The notes under the pieces are model-generated. The model was not told the origin of the DNA, made no database searches, and saw only the letters and a list, made by a program, of their open reading frames with translations. The translations under genes and the position numbers were made by a program. Below, one piece after another: positions 45,837-55,937 of a stretch of 64,000 bases of DNA. The first letter of the stretch is position 1; every line of letters starts with the position of its first letter. Source of the DNA: JAEUMG01 sp963805405 (GTDB lineage Bacteria > Pseudomonadota > Alphaproteobacteria > Rhizobiales > Aestuariivirgaceae); NCBI GenBank assembly GCA_963805405.1, contig CAWDUC010000018.1:1-64000 (forward strand). The letters run 5' to 3'.

Positions 45837-47144
45837 ATGAGCGCGCGCAGAGCGATCTTTCATGGCGCGGCGCTGATCGATGGCAGCGGCGCGCAGCCGA
45901 TCAGTAATTCGACTATTGTCGTCGATGGCAAGAACATCCAATACGCAGGTCGGCACACAACGGAATATGACCGCCCGGACGCAACAGTCAGGAATGTACA
46001 AGGCAAGACAATTATCCCGGGGCTGATCGAGGCGCACACGCATGCCGCGTTTGATGCCGACATGAGGTGCTATCTGAAGAACGGAGTAACGGCGATCCGC
46101 TTCGCTGGCCTCAATCAAGACGACGTTGTGCATCTCAATGGGCGAATTGTGGCAGGCGACGTCGCCGGCCCTCATATTCTCTCTTGCGGCCCCATGATCG
46201 ATGAAGCGCCACCCGCCTATCCGGAATGGAGCATGACGGTCTCTGCACCCGCAGAAGCCTCTGTCTTGGCCGACCGCCTCATCGCCAAGTATAGCCTAGA
46301 CGCCCTCATCGTCACGCAACGCGTTACGGCATCGGTCATGCGCGCAATCATCGATGCAGCCCATGCGCGCCGCTGCCCCGTTGTCGGCCAGATATGGGCG
46401 ATCGATGGTGAAGAGGCTGCGGAACTCGGCATAGATGAATTGCACACCAGTTCGAGAGTCTATCGCAGCAGAGCCTATCCCGCGGAGCGATTGGTCAACT
46501 ATTCCAGCATCCCTGAGAGGCTCGCACTAACCTCGCGCGCATGGGCGGCCCTCGATTGGGATTTGACGTTGCCGATCATGGAAAGGATGGTCGACAAGCG
46601 GGTGAAATATTGCGGGATGCAGGTCATCACTCAGTATCAGACCGGCGACGGCGTTAGTTTTCTCGAGGCGGATGAGGATTTCGAGGCGCTCTATGGAGAT
46701 AGCGAAAGACAGGCCTTCCGCGACTTTTCGCAGCGCCTTCAAGGCGGCTGGAATGCGGACGATCTCGACCAGGCGCGCCGCGCCAACGACAAGCGCATGG
46801 AATGGATGCAGCGCTTTCGGGCGCTGGGCGGCGTTTTGCTGGCTGGCACTGACATGCAGTTCGGCGGAATAATGCTGCACCGTGAATTGCATAACCTCGA
46901 AGCCTTGGGATTGTCCCGCATGGACGTGATAGTCACGGCAACATCGGCAAACGCTTCTGCTCTTGGTCTAAAGGACGTTTGCGGAGCGCTCCGCCAGGGC
47001 CTGCGCGCCGACATCGTCATTCTCAACAGCGACCCGCTCATTGATCTGTCCGCCCTGCGTGACATCGATAGCGTGATTAAGGCTGGCGAGATCGTGGTCA
47101 ACAACGGTAATTTCACAACCGAAGCCAAGAGAGACTTGTCATGA
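45837..47144 (+). CDS. Amidohydrolase family protein
   Basis: This is a metal-dependent hydrolase of the imidazolonepropionase/prolidase-like amidohydrolase group, 435 residues. The N-terminal beta-sandwich strand (IFHGAALIDGSGAQPISNSTIVVDG) leads to the metal motif GLIEAHTHAAFD near residue 62. The later Asp is in LLAGTDMQFGG near 341. The expected barrel histidines of strands 5 and 6 are not evident, because VVGQIWAIDG stands where a V-x-H is usual. It may hydrolyse an amide or lactam imported by the adjacent ABC system. ATGA overlap with the aldolase gene suggests linked functions. Confidence 0.82.
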   Translation: MSARRAIFHGAALIDGSGAQPISNSTIVVDGKNIQYAGRHTTEYDRPDATVRNVQGKTIIPGLIEAHTHAAFDADMRCYLKNGVTAIRFAGLNQDDVVHLNGRIVAGDVAGPHILSCGPMIDEAPPAYPEWSMTVSAPAEASVLADRLIAKYSLDALIVTQRVTASVMRAIIDAAHARRCPVVGQIWAIDGEEAAELGIDELHTSSRVYRSRAYPAERLVNYSSIPERLALTSRAWAALDWDLTLPIMERMVDKRVKYCGMQVITQYQTGDGVSFLEADEDFEALYGDSERQAFRDFSQRLQGGWNADDLDQARRANDKRMEWMQRFRALGGVLLAGTDMQFGGIMLHRELHNLEALGLSRMDVIVTATSANASALGLKDVCGALRQGLRADIVILNSDPLIDLSALRDIDSVIKAGEIVVNNGNFTTEAKRDLS

Positions 47145-47926
47145 CGCACCCAACCTTTCGCGATCTTCTGGACAAATCCGGCATCAAGGTCGGCTTTTGG
47201 GTCAACGAATTCATGACACCGGCAATCGGCCATATCCTCGCCGCTGCGAAGTGCGACGTCGTCGTATTTGATATGGAACACTCCGGCTATGGCTACGACA
47301 CGATCCGTACCGCACTGCGGATCGCCGAGGCGGCTGGACTGGCGACCATCGTGCGACCGCCCTCGAAGCTTTATCATGACATCGCGCGGGCACTTGATAT
47401 CGGATCGAAGTCGTTGATGTTCCAGATGGTCGATACCCCTGAGGAAGCGCGCGAGATTGTATCCTGTATGAAATTCCGCCCCAAAGGCATCAGGGGGGTT
47501 ACGACCCAATACCTCTATGATCGCTTTCAGGGTGGTGAGCTGGCGCCGAAACTCGCCGAGGAAGATCGCACGACAACGATGATCGCGCTGATTGAATCGA
47601 AGCGTGGCGTTGAGAACGCCGATGCGATAGCCGCAATTGACGGTGTCGACTGCCTCTATCTCGGCCAGGTCGATCTTACGACAGATCTCGGCATTCCGGG
47701 CCAGTATGACGATCCCCGAATTATGGAGGCCACCCACGCGCTGGCGGCGGCCTGCCGCAAGCATGGCAAGCACTTCATCTGGGATATGGGCGCGCCGGGC
47801 AAGCTTGAGGACATGGTGAAGATCGGCGCCAATGTCATCATGTGTGGCGCAGACACGATCACTTTGAGAGACGCGGCATCCGCAGCCTTCACCGAGGCGC
47901 GGACGCGCTACGCCGGCACAAAATGA
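47141..47926 (+). CDS. HpcH/HpaI family class II aldolase
   Basis: The family cleaves or forms 2-keto-3-deoxy acids using a divalent metal and pyruvate. This 261-residue protein has FDMEHSGYGYDT near residue 43 (the family's DxEH motif), a substrate arginine in IVRPPS, GIRGVTTQYLY, ALIESKRGVENADAI with the metal Glu, and VDCLYLGQVDLTTDLG with the metal Asp. It is translationally coupled to the amidohydrolase. Its partner would be a dehydratase making a 2-keto-3-deoxy acid. A bidirectional terminator follows. Confidence 0.87.
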   Translation: MTHPTFRDLLDKSGIKVGFWVNEFMTPAIGHILAAAKCDVVVFDMEHSGYGYDTIRTALRIAEAAGLATIVRPPSKLYHDIARALDIGSKSLMFQMVDTPEEAREIVSCMKFRPKGIRGVTTQYLYDRFQGGELAPKLAEEDRTTTMIALIESKRGVENADAIAAIDGVDCLYLGQVDLTTDLGIPGQYDDPRIMEATHALAAACRKHGKHFIWDMGAPGKLEDMVKIGANVIMCGADTITLRDAASAAFTEARTRYAGTK

Positions 47927-47929
47927 GAA

Positions 47930-47952
47930 AGGGGCGCAAATCATGCGCCCCT
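47930..47952. terminator. Bidirectional terminator
   Basis: AGGGGCGCA and TGCGCCCCT form a perfect 9-base stem with a 5-base loop between convergent genes: the aldolase ends at 47926 and the binding protein at 47973. It can end transcripts from both sides. Confidence 0.7.
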
Positions 47953-47972
47953 CTCAGAACGATGTGCTGCGA

Positions 47973-49495
47973 CTAATTCTCGCAAACGATCTCGGTAAAG
48001 TCCGGCCGGTTGTGGTCTGATGCCGGCGTATAGCCCGTGCAGCCTTTCCGAGTAGCCGCAACGATATTGGCGAACATCGGAATGAGGACGCCACCTTCTT
48101 CCGAGATCATCCGCTGCGCTTCCTGATAGACTTTGCGGCGCTCATCTGCATTGAGCGTCGTTGCCGCCTTGTCGAGAAGAGCATCATAATCGTCGCGGAA
48201 GAAATGCGTCTCGTTCCACGCTGAGCTCTTGCGGTAAGCGACCGCAAGTGCGGCCGGCGTCGTCCGCATGCCCCAGTTGGAAACCGCGAAAGGCTGCTTC
48301 AGCCATACCGTGTCCCAATATTCGCCAGCCGGTTCGTTGATGATGTTCACCTTGATACCGGCTTCCGATGCCATCTGCTGATAGGCCTGCACCATCGCCA
48401 TCGTGCCGGGCATCAGGTCGGATGCATGCATGTCGACAGAGATGCCATCAGGATGGCCGGCTTCCGCCAGCAACTGCTTGGCCTTGGCAACATCGCGCTG
48501 TTTGATATCGGTCCGATAGGCATCCGGAGAGGACGGCAGAATGGGATTGTCGTTGCCCGGAATTCCGAAACCGAGAAGCGCCGTATCAACGATTGCTTGG
48601 CGATCGATAACCAGCTTCATCGCTTCGCGGACCTTCGGATTGTCGAAAGGCGGCTTGTCGATGAAAAAGCCCATGGTCACGGCAGTACCGCCTGGCGCCT
48701 TCGTCAGCGTGATATCTGGATCTTCCTTCAACGTGCCGATCGTCGCGGGATCGACGACGAGAACGACATCGGCCTCACCCGACTTGAGTGCGGCGACGCG
48801 GCTGATCGGCTCCGTGATCGCCGTAACCGTCAGGCAGTCCGACTTCGGGAATCCGGCGCGCCAGTAGTTCGGGTTCTTGTTGAAGGTGGTCTTGAGCTCG
48901 CCAAGCTTGAGTTCCTTCAACATGAAGGGACCAGTGCCGTTCGGCTTGAACCGAATGTCGTCGGAAGAAGCGCCCGCCTTGACCACCATGCCGTGCTTCG
49001 TGGCGAGGATTGAGGGCAGTTCGGCGATCGGTGAATCAAGTGTGACGACAACGGTGTTGGCGTCCGTTGCTTTGAACGCCTCAGGCTTGATTGCGCCGAG
49101 TTCACTCGCCGCCGGCGATGCAGTCTTCGGATCGAGCAAGCGCTGGAACGTGTAGACGACGTCATCCGCGGTCAGCGGCGAACCGTCGTGAAACTTCACG
49201 CCTTCGCGCAATTTGAAGGTCCATTCGGTGGCCTTGTCGTTGGACGTCCATGATTCCGCCAGCCACGGAATAGGTTGCATCGCGGAATCGGCGCCAACAA
49301 ACGGCTCATAGACCATGCGCGCGTGATAGACGTCCGAAATGCTGAGCAGTCGCGCCGGATCGGGCGAAAGCGTTTCTCCACTCCAGTCGGGGCCGATCAG
49401 AACGGGGCAATCGGCGGCATTTACGGCGGGGGTCTAGCGCGACGCCCGCCATGAGCAGCATCGCAAAGCGCGACGCCGTATCTCATGCTTTTCAT
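47973..49495 (-). pseudogene. Peptide-type (family 5) ABC substrate-binding protein, signal region frameshifted
   Basis: This periplasmic binding protein of DppA/OppA type is the likely partner of the dipeptide-type ABC system, although it is convergent with it. ATG 49495 starts MKSMRYGVAL; two slips in the signal peptide region lead to a reading with VNAADCPVLIGPDWSGETL. From there the frame is open: MVYEPFVGADS, WTFKLREGVKFHDGSPLTADDVVYTF (spanning about residues 75-100), GTGPFMLKELKLGE, and a C-terminal GCTGYTPASDHNRPDFTEIV. Rebuilt length is about 507 residues, normal for the family. Confidence 0.84.
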
Positions 49496-49614
49496 GTTTA
49501 TATTTCCTCCCTATGACACGCCGACACCTACTGCGTGCGCGGTGAGCATATACTAACCGCTCTCTCAACGTCTATATTCGGAATACAATTAGCATCGTTG
49601 CGCGGGGGAATGAT

Positions 49615-50781
49615 TTGAGCAGGTGGCAAATAAAGAGCATCCGCCCTTACATCATTCAAACGCCCGGGGTCGGTGGCAATTACGGCTCGCGTGATCCGGG
49701 GCACTGGATTGTCGACGAACGCCAGGCAAATCCGATGTCGCACTATCCGGCTCGCACGACTTTGCGCAGCGGAACAGTCTCGGCTGATGCCGGTACATTC
49801 GTTGAGATAGAGACTACCGATGGCACGATCGGATTTGCCACAGGCACGGGCGGCCTCGCCGCTTGCTCTATCATCGAAGGAGGACTGGCAGGCTTTCTGG
49901 TCGGGTCCGATGTCCGCGATATCGCGAGATTGTGGGACCAGATGTATCGCGGAACTTTGCACTACGGCCGCAAAGGAGTAGCCCTGCAGGCCATAAGTAC
50001 AGTTGACCTCGCCTTATGGGATTTACTCGGCAAACTGCACAGTGAGCCAGTTTATCGACTGGCGGGTGGCGCGACAAAGGAGCGAATACCAGTTTACGGC
50101 ACCGGTCCCGATCCTCTCTACCACAAGTCGCGCGGATTTTTCGGCGCCAAGGTTCCCTTCCCTTATGGTCCCGCTGATGGCCGAACCGGATTCGAGGCGA
50201 ATGTCCGCGCCATCGCGATGCATCGAGAAGCCGTTGGCATTGGCTTTCCGCTGATGGTCGACTGTTACATGTCTCTTGACGTCACATATGCTGTGGAATT
50301 CGCCCGCGCGGTCGAACCCTACGGGCTCTACTGGATCGAAGAAGCTCTGCACCCCGACGACTGGGAGGGATACAAACAGCTCAAGGCTGCGGCGCCATGG
50401 GTCAGATGGGTGACCGGCGAGCATGAATACACCCGGTGGGGTTTCCGAGAACTCATCCGGCACCGTGCGGTCGACATTATGCAGCCCGATCTCATGTGGG
50501 CTGGCGGTTTCAGCGAAGCACTGCGTATTGCTTCACTTGCCTCTGCTTTCGACGTAACCGTGGTGCCGCATGCTGGCGGCATCTACAGCTACCATTACGC
50601 CATGACACAACCCGACATTCCGTTCGTCGAATATTGCAACACCAGTCCGAAAGGCAACGAGATCATGCCGGTGTTCGGCGACATGTTTGATGGCGAGCCT
50701 CTCGCTCTCGATGGCACGATCACGCTCTCCGACGAAGCCCCGGATGGGGCTTACGGCTCAATCGCGACGCCGTCGAATTGA
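49615..50781 (+). CDS. L-rhamnonate dehydratase-like enolase-superfamily enzyme
   Basis: This 388-residue protein follows the RhmD pattern throughout. It shows WDQMYRGTLHYGRKGVALQ near residue 103, FFGAKVPFPYGPADG near 175 (catalytic region), LMVDCYMSLD with the metal Asp, LYWIEEALHPDDW and TGEHEYTRWGFRELI with the metal Glu residues, and VVPHAGGIYSYH with the catalytic His. It would dehydrate a 6-deoxy or related aldonate to the 2-keto-3-deoxy acid. TTG 49615 is the only sensible start. It is divergent from the binding-protein gene and followed by a 2-hydroxyacid dehydrogenase gene. Confidence 0.85.
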   Translation: MSRWQIKSIRPYIIQTPGVGGNYGSRDPGHWIVDERQANPMSHYPARTTLRSGTVSADAGTFVEIETTDGTIGFATGTGGLAACSIIEGGLAGFLVGSDVRDIARLWDQMYRGTLHYGRKGVALQAISTVDLALWDLLGKLHSEPVYRLAGGATKERIPVYGTGPDPLYHKSRGFFGAKVPFPYGPADGRTGFEANVRAIAMHREAVGIGFPLMVDCYMSLDVTYAVEFARAVEPYGLYWIEEALHPDDWEGYKQLKAAAPWVRWVTGEHEYTRWGFRELIRHRAVDIMQPDLMWAGGFSEALRIASLASAFDVTVVPHAGGIYSYHYAMTQPDIPFVEYCNTSPKGNEIMPVFGDMFDGEPLALDGTITLSDEAPDGAYGSIATPSN

Positions 50782-50811
50782 AGCATTTCACATATTGAAC
50801 GGAGGACACCG

Positions 50812-51850
50812 GTGAAGGCTTATCGCGTTGCGCTGAGCGCAGACTTTCTAACGCCGGAAGGCGCTTCGGCGCTCGCTGACTTCGATCTGGGGCCACTCAA
50901 GGCTGAGCCGAATGTTGAGATTGGGTATGTCAATGCGGTCGATGACATCATTCCCGCTTCGGAGTTGAATCCTATGACGCCCTGATCCTGTTTGCCCATC
51001 AGATGCGACAGGCAAGCCTACCCGCCAATGGCCGCCTGGGCGTCGTTGCCCGCTTCGGCGTCGGCTACGACTCCGTCGATGTCGAGGCGCTTGCAGACGC
51101 AGGCGTTGCGACAACCATCACGCCGGGGGGAGTGCAGCGGCCGGTAGCTGTCGCGATTCTCGCCTCTGATCCTCGCACTTTCAAACAAGCTATCTGGCAA
51201 AGGATCGGCTGGCACGCCGCGGCATCGATGGCTTTGCCGATCCCTCGGCCCCGATTGGAACGGGCCTGACCGGCAAGCGGCTCGGCACGATAGGGCTGGG
51301 CAATATTGGCGCCGACATGGTGAATATCATGCGGCCCTTGGGCCTCGAGTTCATCGCGCATGATCCGGTCGTCGCCCGAACGTGCGCGCGAACTGGGCGT
51401 AGCACTTGTCGACCTCGACACCGTATTTCGCGACAGCGACATCGTAACCGTCAATTGTCCGCTGACCTCGGAGACGCGAGGTTTGTCAATGCCGAACGCC
51501 TCGCCTTCATGAAGCGAACGCCATCCTCATCAATACCGCGCGCGGGCCGATCGTCGATCAGTCGGCGCTTACAGCAGCCCTCGCAGCGGACGCCTCGCCG
51601 GTGCGGGATTGGACGTCTTTTCGCCGGAGCCGCCTGAAGCCGACGACCCCTTGCTGAAACTCGACAATGTCGTTTTGCGCGCCCCACAGTCTTGCGATGA
51701 CCGACGAACTGATCCGCGATTGCGGTGCTTTGACGATACAGTCGGTCCTGGACGTCATGCACGGGCGCGAGCCCAAGGCAATCGTGCAACGGCGCGTCGT
51801 ATCGCATCCAGCCTGGCGGGCGCGGCTCGAGCAAAACCGTGCGAAGATTT
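50812..51850 (+). pseudogene. D-isomer-specific 2-hydroxyacid dehydrogenase, heavily frameshifted
   Basis: GTG 50812, with GGAGG upstream, starts VKAYRVALSADFLTPEG. Pieces in alternating frames rebuild the family: LGVVARFGVGYDSVDVEAL, the NAD site GKRLGTIGLGNIGADMV, IVTVNCPLTSETRG, INTARGPIVDQSAL (read across a slip) with the catalytic Arg, DVFSPEPPEADDPL with the Glu region, and APHSLAMTDE with the catalytic His. At least eight slips occur in about 1 kb, the worst in the window. The end is approximate because the last slip hides the stop before the convergent deacylase. Substrates could be glycerate or a keto acid made by the neighbouring dehydratase and aldolase. Confidence 0.7.
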
Positions 51851-51859
51851 GCCTGAGAG

Positions 51860-52878
51860 CTACTCGATATCGCCTTGATAGGGCGCTGCGACGACAAGGC
51901 AGCAATTGCCCGCCTTGACCCGCCCGGGCTGACGACGGCCGTAAAGGATGCCGTCGGCTTGATAGTTCAGGATATCCGGCTCGCGGGCCGGATCCCAAGT
52001 ATAATGGATACGGCCAGCAGCCTCGCCAGCTCGGACGGCTTGGCCATTGGGATGGAAAGGCTCGAATATGCCATCGCCCGTCGCATAAACGAATGCGCTT
52101 GAACCCGGCAGTTCAAACAGAGGAGCCTTTCTATGCGTGGCTGCCGCTTCCGGCGGCCGCCCAAGAACGCCAAGATGGGCAAGAACGTTGCCCACGCCGC
52201 GACGGCAGATCGCCAGAACCTCCGGGCGCACGGTGCCGCCGCCCCCCATTTCGGTACCGACGGTCGTGAGACCAGCCTTGCACGCGGAGGCGGTCGCGGT
52301 ACGAGCATCGCCATAGTTGCTCACGACAACGATGAGCGGAGCATCAAAGGCCCGCACGGCGGCGACATTGCGCCTGTGCAATTCCGCATCATCCGTCGGC
52401 TCAATGACAGTACTCGGCAGGATATCGAGCGACGAGCCGCCCGAATGGAGATCGAGAAACGCGTCTCCGCGCGGAAAAATCTCATTCGCAACGAACTCCG
52501 AGATCTGCTGCGTGATCGTGCCCTTTGCGTCGCCCGGAAATGTGCGGTTGAAATTCAATCCGTCGACCGGTGAAGTCCGGGTACCCGACATGACGGCATG
52601 CACATTGTTGGCAGGCATCAGGATCAGTCGCCCCTGGACCTCGCCCGGATCGAGGTTGCGGATCAATTCGCAAATCGTGATCGGACCTTCATACTCATCG
52701 CCGTGATTTCCCCCTTCCAGGATCACGGTTGGTCCTTTGCCATTGCTGATCACCCCGATGGGAACGCGTGTCACGCCCCACGCATCATCATGCGGCGAGT
52801 GCGGAATCATCAGAAACCGATCTGCTTGCCGGGCTTGTCAAGATCAACGGTGGTGAAGGCGGTGCGGCGCGGAGACAT
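51860..52878 (-). pseudogene. Succinylglutamate desuccinylase/aspartoacylase family protein, N-terminal frameshift
   Basis: This zinc deacylase hydrolyses N-acyl amino acids or related amides. The family N-terminus MSPRRTAFTTVDLDKPGKQ begins at 52878, and one slip after IGF (near 52812) joins it to MIPHSPHDDAWGV. Zinc ligands are in GGNHGDEYEGP and DLHSGGSS. Asn-Arg of LNFNRTFPG binds substrate carboxylate, and the late Glu lies in TVGTEMGGGG or FEPFH. Rebuilt length is about 339 residues. It is convergent with the hydroxyacid dehydrogenase and follows the SDR gene on its strand. Confidence 0.83.
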
Positions 52879-52912
52879 GCGTTGGCTCGATTGTGAAAAG
52901 TGATTGCCAGGG

Positions 52913-53681
52913 TCAGTACATCAGGAAACCACCGGTCGTGTTGATGGTGGCACCCGTGATGAAGGCCGCATGCCGGCTCGCCAGGAATACGACCGTACCG
53001 GCCATTTCTTCCGGCTCGGCCACGCGCTTCAGTGGTGTGGCATCCGTCATGGCCTTGAGCACGGCCGGATCGAGGCCGGTCATCAGCATCGGCGTGTTGA
53101 CTTGACCGGGCGCAACGGTGTTCACGGTAATGTTGTAGGCGCCATAGCTTCTGGCGAAACTGCGTAGCATCGATACCACACCGCCCTTCGACGCCGCATA
53201 GACGGCACCGCCGCCAAAACTGCCCGTCCACCACGCCTGAGATGTGAAGGCAATGATACGGCCGCCTTCGCCCTGCTCTTTCATGGCTTCGGCCGCCGAC
53301 CGGCAGAGAAAGAAAGTCGCCTTCAGATTGACGTCGATCTGGCGATCCCAATCCTCTTCGGTGATGTCATTGATCGACGGCCTGCGCTGCAGCACGCCGG
53401 CGACATGGGCCAAGGCATAGAGATTGCCGAATTCGCTTCGCGCTGCGTGCCACCATTTCACGCTGCGTCATCGATATTGCGAAGGTCGATTGCCGTGGCG
53501 GCATGAGCCGTACCCCCAGGTCCGACAGAACCTTCTCGAGTGCATCGCGGTCAATATCTGCGGCCATCACTTTAGCACCGGCCGCTGCAAATGCTTCGGC
53601 CACAGCCTTGCCTATCCCGCGCGCAGCACCAGTGACGATGACGCCCTTGCCCTCGAGCCCCGCCCCAACAGACCAAGTCAA
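52913..53681 (-). pseudogene. SDR family oxidoreductase, frameshifted
   Basis: This is a classical short-chain dehydrogenase. It begins at about TTG 53681 with LEGKGVIVTGAARGIGKAVAEA (cofactor motif at residues about 8-20). A break at about 53470-53440 leads to the frame with AHVAGVLQRRP (in place of NNAG), FTSQAWWTGSFGGGAVYAASKGG (Ser and YxxxK) and YNITVNTVAPGQVNTPM. The ending is GATINTTGGFLMY. Rebuilt length is about 256 residues. It is divergent from the enolase-superfamily gene and lies 34 bases upstream of the deacylase, so both may be cotranscribed. Confidence 0.78.
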
Positions 53682-53770
53682 TTCCGCCCCCGCATTATTG
53701 CGTCTCCAAGCGCTAAACCCTACGCTACGGCCAACAAGCGCGCAAATGCGCGACAACATGCGGGTGTCAA

Positions 53771-54896
53771 GTGCAGATCAAATCTGATTGAGGCGTTTCC
53801 CCTGCACTATCCGGAGCCGCATGATAGCGGCAAGAGCCGCTACATAACCATCGCCAAGGTCACGGCGTCGGATGGAAACATCGGCTGGGGCGAATGCATT
53901 TGCCAGTTTCCGGAAGCTGCTCTAGCCACAAAAGTCATCATCGATCGTGGATTTGCTCCTCTGCTCAAGGGACAGGATCCCCGCGAAGTCGAACGCCTCT
54001 GGCAAGCGATGCGCGATCGCTCATGGTGGTACGGCAATGGCGGCGTTGCGAATTTCGCGCTGAGCGCGATCGACATGGCGCTGTGGGACCTCAAGGGCCG
54101 GATACTGCAGGTGCCGGTCTATGATTTGCTGGGCGGCAAGCGCCTGTCCAGACTGCGCGCCTGCGCCAGCGTTATCTTCGACACGGAAGATCTCGCGGCG
54201 ACGCATGCCGAATTTGCCGACTACGTTGCCCGCGGATACACCGCGGTAAAAGGCGGATGGGGCAAGCGGCCCGAAGCCGCGTTCGGCCTCGATGCCAAGC
54301 GAGACCTTGCGGTCGTATCGACCATAAGAGATGCGATCGGTCCAGATATCGATCTTGTCGTCGATGTCGGCACGCACGTGAAATGGACGATTGCACACGC
54401 GATCAAGATGACCAAGGCGATGGAGAGGTTTGGTCTCCTGTGGATCGAAGAACCGCTGCCTCAGGATGATATCGCGGGCTATGCGAGACTGCGCGAAGCA
54501 ACGCAAACCTCCGTCGCAACCGGTGAGAAAGAATGGGCGTTGCGCGACTTCAAGCGGCTCATAGAAGCTGGCGCCGTGGACATCGTGATGCCCGACGCAG
54601 GCAAGGCCGAAGGCGTGACCGGCTTCAAGAAGATTATCGACTTCGCGGCGGCTCATGGAGTGAGGTTCACGCCGCACTCCTGGTCGAGCGCGATTAATAC
54701 CGCCGCGGCCATGCACCTGTTTGCAAGCGCGGATAATGGGGTCGTCTTTGAACTGAAGCCCAACCCATCCCCGATGCAGACCGAGCTTGTCAGAAGGCCG
54801 ATCACGCAGGTCGACGGCTATGTTGACGTGTTCGACACTCCAGGGCTTGGCATCGATGTGCAAATAGAGACGATCAACAGATATCTACTTCACTGA
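53771..54896 (+). CDS. Mandelate racemase/muconate lactonizing enzyme family protein, slip at codon 5-6
   Basis: The main frame gives SIEAFPLHYPEP-like ordering from about 53790 to the stop. A GTG at 53771 (VQIKS) one base out of frame is the probable true start. The longer open frame to 53424 reads antisense through the SDR gene and is not real. Barrel residues are visible: YTAVKGGWGK (catalytic Lys), DLVVDVGTHV (Asp), LLWIEEPLPQDD (Glu), VATGEKEWALRDF (Glu), and FTPHSWSSAINTAA (His). This set fits an acid sugar dehydratase of the galactarate/galactonate type. It is divergent from the SDR gene. Confidence 0.83.
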
Positions 54897-55074
54897 TGGT
54901 TTTTCGTGGATGTCCGGAAATCCAGGCGACTTTCGCGAAACATCGTCCGCCCGCTGCTGAATTCGAAATCTCCCTCATGTCGTGAAACTTGCCTGCGGGG
55001 CGCGTGTGAGGCGCACATCCAGCCTGGATGGCAGGCTCAAGCCTTGCCATGGAGATCTGAAATTGATCCGTACA

Positions 55075-55160
55075 AAGATCGCCATGCCAGCGAAGGCCGG
55101 CATGCATCGCGACATGATTTCATGGACCCCGGCTTGCGCCGGGGCGACGGATTTGTGGGA
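55075..55160. repeat. REP-like palindromic element
   Basis: The stretch contains CCCCGGCTTGCGCCGGGG (55127-55144; 7-base arms, 4-base loop) within ATGGACCCCGGCTTGCGCCG. An imperfect inverted pair ATGCC...GGCAT lies before it (about 55084-55103). Elements of the form TGGAYCCCGGC-TTGC-GCCGGG-TGACG are scattered through many Hyphomicrobiales genomes between genes. It lies between the enolase-superfamily gene and the convergent basic protein gene. Confidence 0.6.
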
Positions 55161-55184
55161 GACTTCTGCAAGCCGGCGCGTGCC

Positions 55185-55910
55185 TTACGACGTGTCGTCG
55201 AGCGGCGGGTGCATGCTTCGGACCAGCCAGTGGCACTCTTTGAGGATCTCGTCGACCTCGTGGATGGTTCGCTGGCGGAATCCTGGTGGCCTCCCTGGGC
55301 GCATGGGGCTCCAGCGCTCCGGACGGCGCTCTTCCTTGGGACGCGCCTCCCAGCGTGCGAGCCGCAAGGCATGCCGCGGGATGTCTTGCAACGCATCTAC
55401 AACGGCCACCAGACGACGGATCAGGTGCTTGGCACTGACCTTGCCGTCATCGACGACTTGCTGCTGCTTTGCCTGAGCGGCGGCGATCTCGGCCTGTTTC
55501 TGCTCAAGGAATGACTCGATGGAGTGGATGTGGGGCTCGGGACCACGGCGCTTCTTTTTGAAACGGCGGCCAATACGCTTGAGCGGATCGAATAGGCTGA
55601 ACAGGAAGCCGCGTTTGCGTTTGGGCTTTCCTTCGATATCGGCTTTGTCTTTACCGGAGCCTTTGGCTCTGGGCTTAACCGACGCCGGACGTCTGGGCTT
55701 ATACTCGACTACGATATCGCGCGCCGCGGCAATGATGAGCCGCCGGGCTGCCGATTCCGCTGTCCGTAGAATGCGAAGCACCTCACGGTAGACAGGCTTC
55801 GACACGCGCTCGATCGTGATCCCCTCGCTGAGCCCGATCCGGGCGAACAGCTCCGCGACGTGGCCCAACAGCGGCACCCGGAAGCGTTCGATGGCAGAAT
55901 TCCAGTCCAT
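55185..55910 (-). CDS. Basic hypothetical protein under a LexA-type box
   Basis: The protein has 241 residues and I do not recognise a domain. Residues 1-70 form amphipathic helices (FARIGLSEGITIERVS, then EVLRILRTAESAARRLIIAAARDI). Residues 70-125 are very basic and disordered (KGSGKDKADIEGKPKRKRG, RRFKKKRRGPE). A glutamine-rich helical or coiled-coil part follows (EQKQAEIAAAQAKQQQ), then a C-terminal helical part with WEARPKEERRPERW. A GAAC-N7-GAAC box lies 12 bases before the start codon. This suggests a DNA-damage-induced DNA-binding protein, an inference from promoter and charge. Confidence 0.7.
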   Translation of the reverse strand: MDWNSAIERFRVPLLGHVAELFARIGLSEGITIERVSKPVYREVLRILRTAESAARRLIIAAARDIVVEYKPRRPASVKPRAKGSGKDKADIEGKPKRKRGFLFSLFDPLKRIGRRFKKKRRGPEPHIHSIESFLEQKQAEIAAAQAKQQQVVDDGKVSAKHLIRRLVAVVDALQDIPRHALRLARWEARPKEERRPERWSPMRPGRPPGFRQRTIHEVDEILKECHWLVRSMHPPLDDTS

Positions 55911-55922
55911 GCGGACGACTTA

Positions 55923-55937
55923 GAACATAAAAAGAAC
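55923..55937 (-). promoter_or_regulatory. LexA (SOS) box
   Basis: GAAC-ATAAAAA-GAAC is a perfect match to the alphaproteobacterial LexA site, a direct repeat written GTTC-N7-GTTC on the other strand. It is placed just upstream of the basic hypothetical gene start at 55910. Confidence 0.65.

Noticed and set aside
46739..47944. 401-codon minus-strand frame
   Set aside because: It is the mirror of the amidohydrolase and aldolase genes, both of which show full catalytic motifs on plus.
53424..53770. Long N-terminal extension of the enolase-superfamily gene
   Set aside because: These codons are antisense to the SDR cofactor region; the real enzyme starts near 53771.
55075..55160. Possible CRISPR repeat or tRNA
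   Set aside because: There is only one palindromic unit with no spaced copies, and no tRNA cloverleaf or TTCGAATC-type arm was found here or elsewhere in the window.
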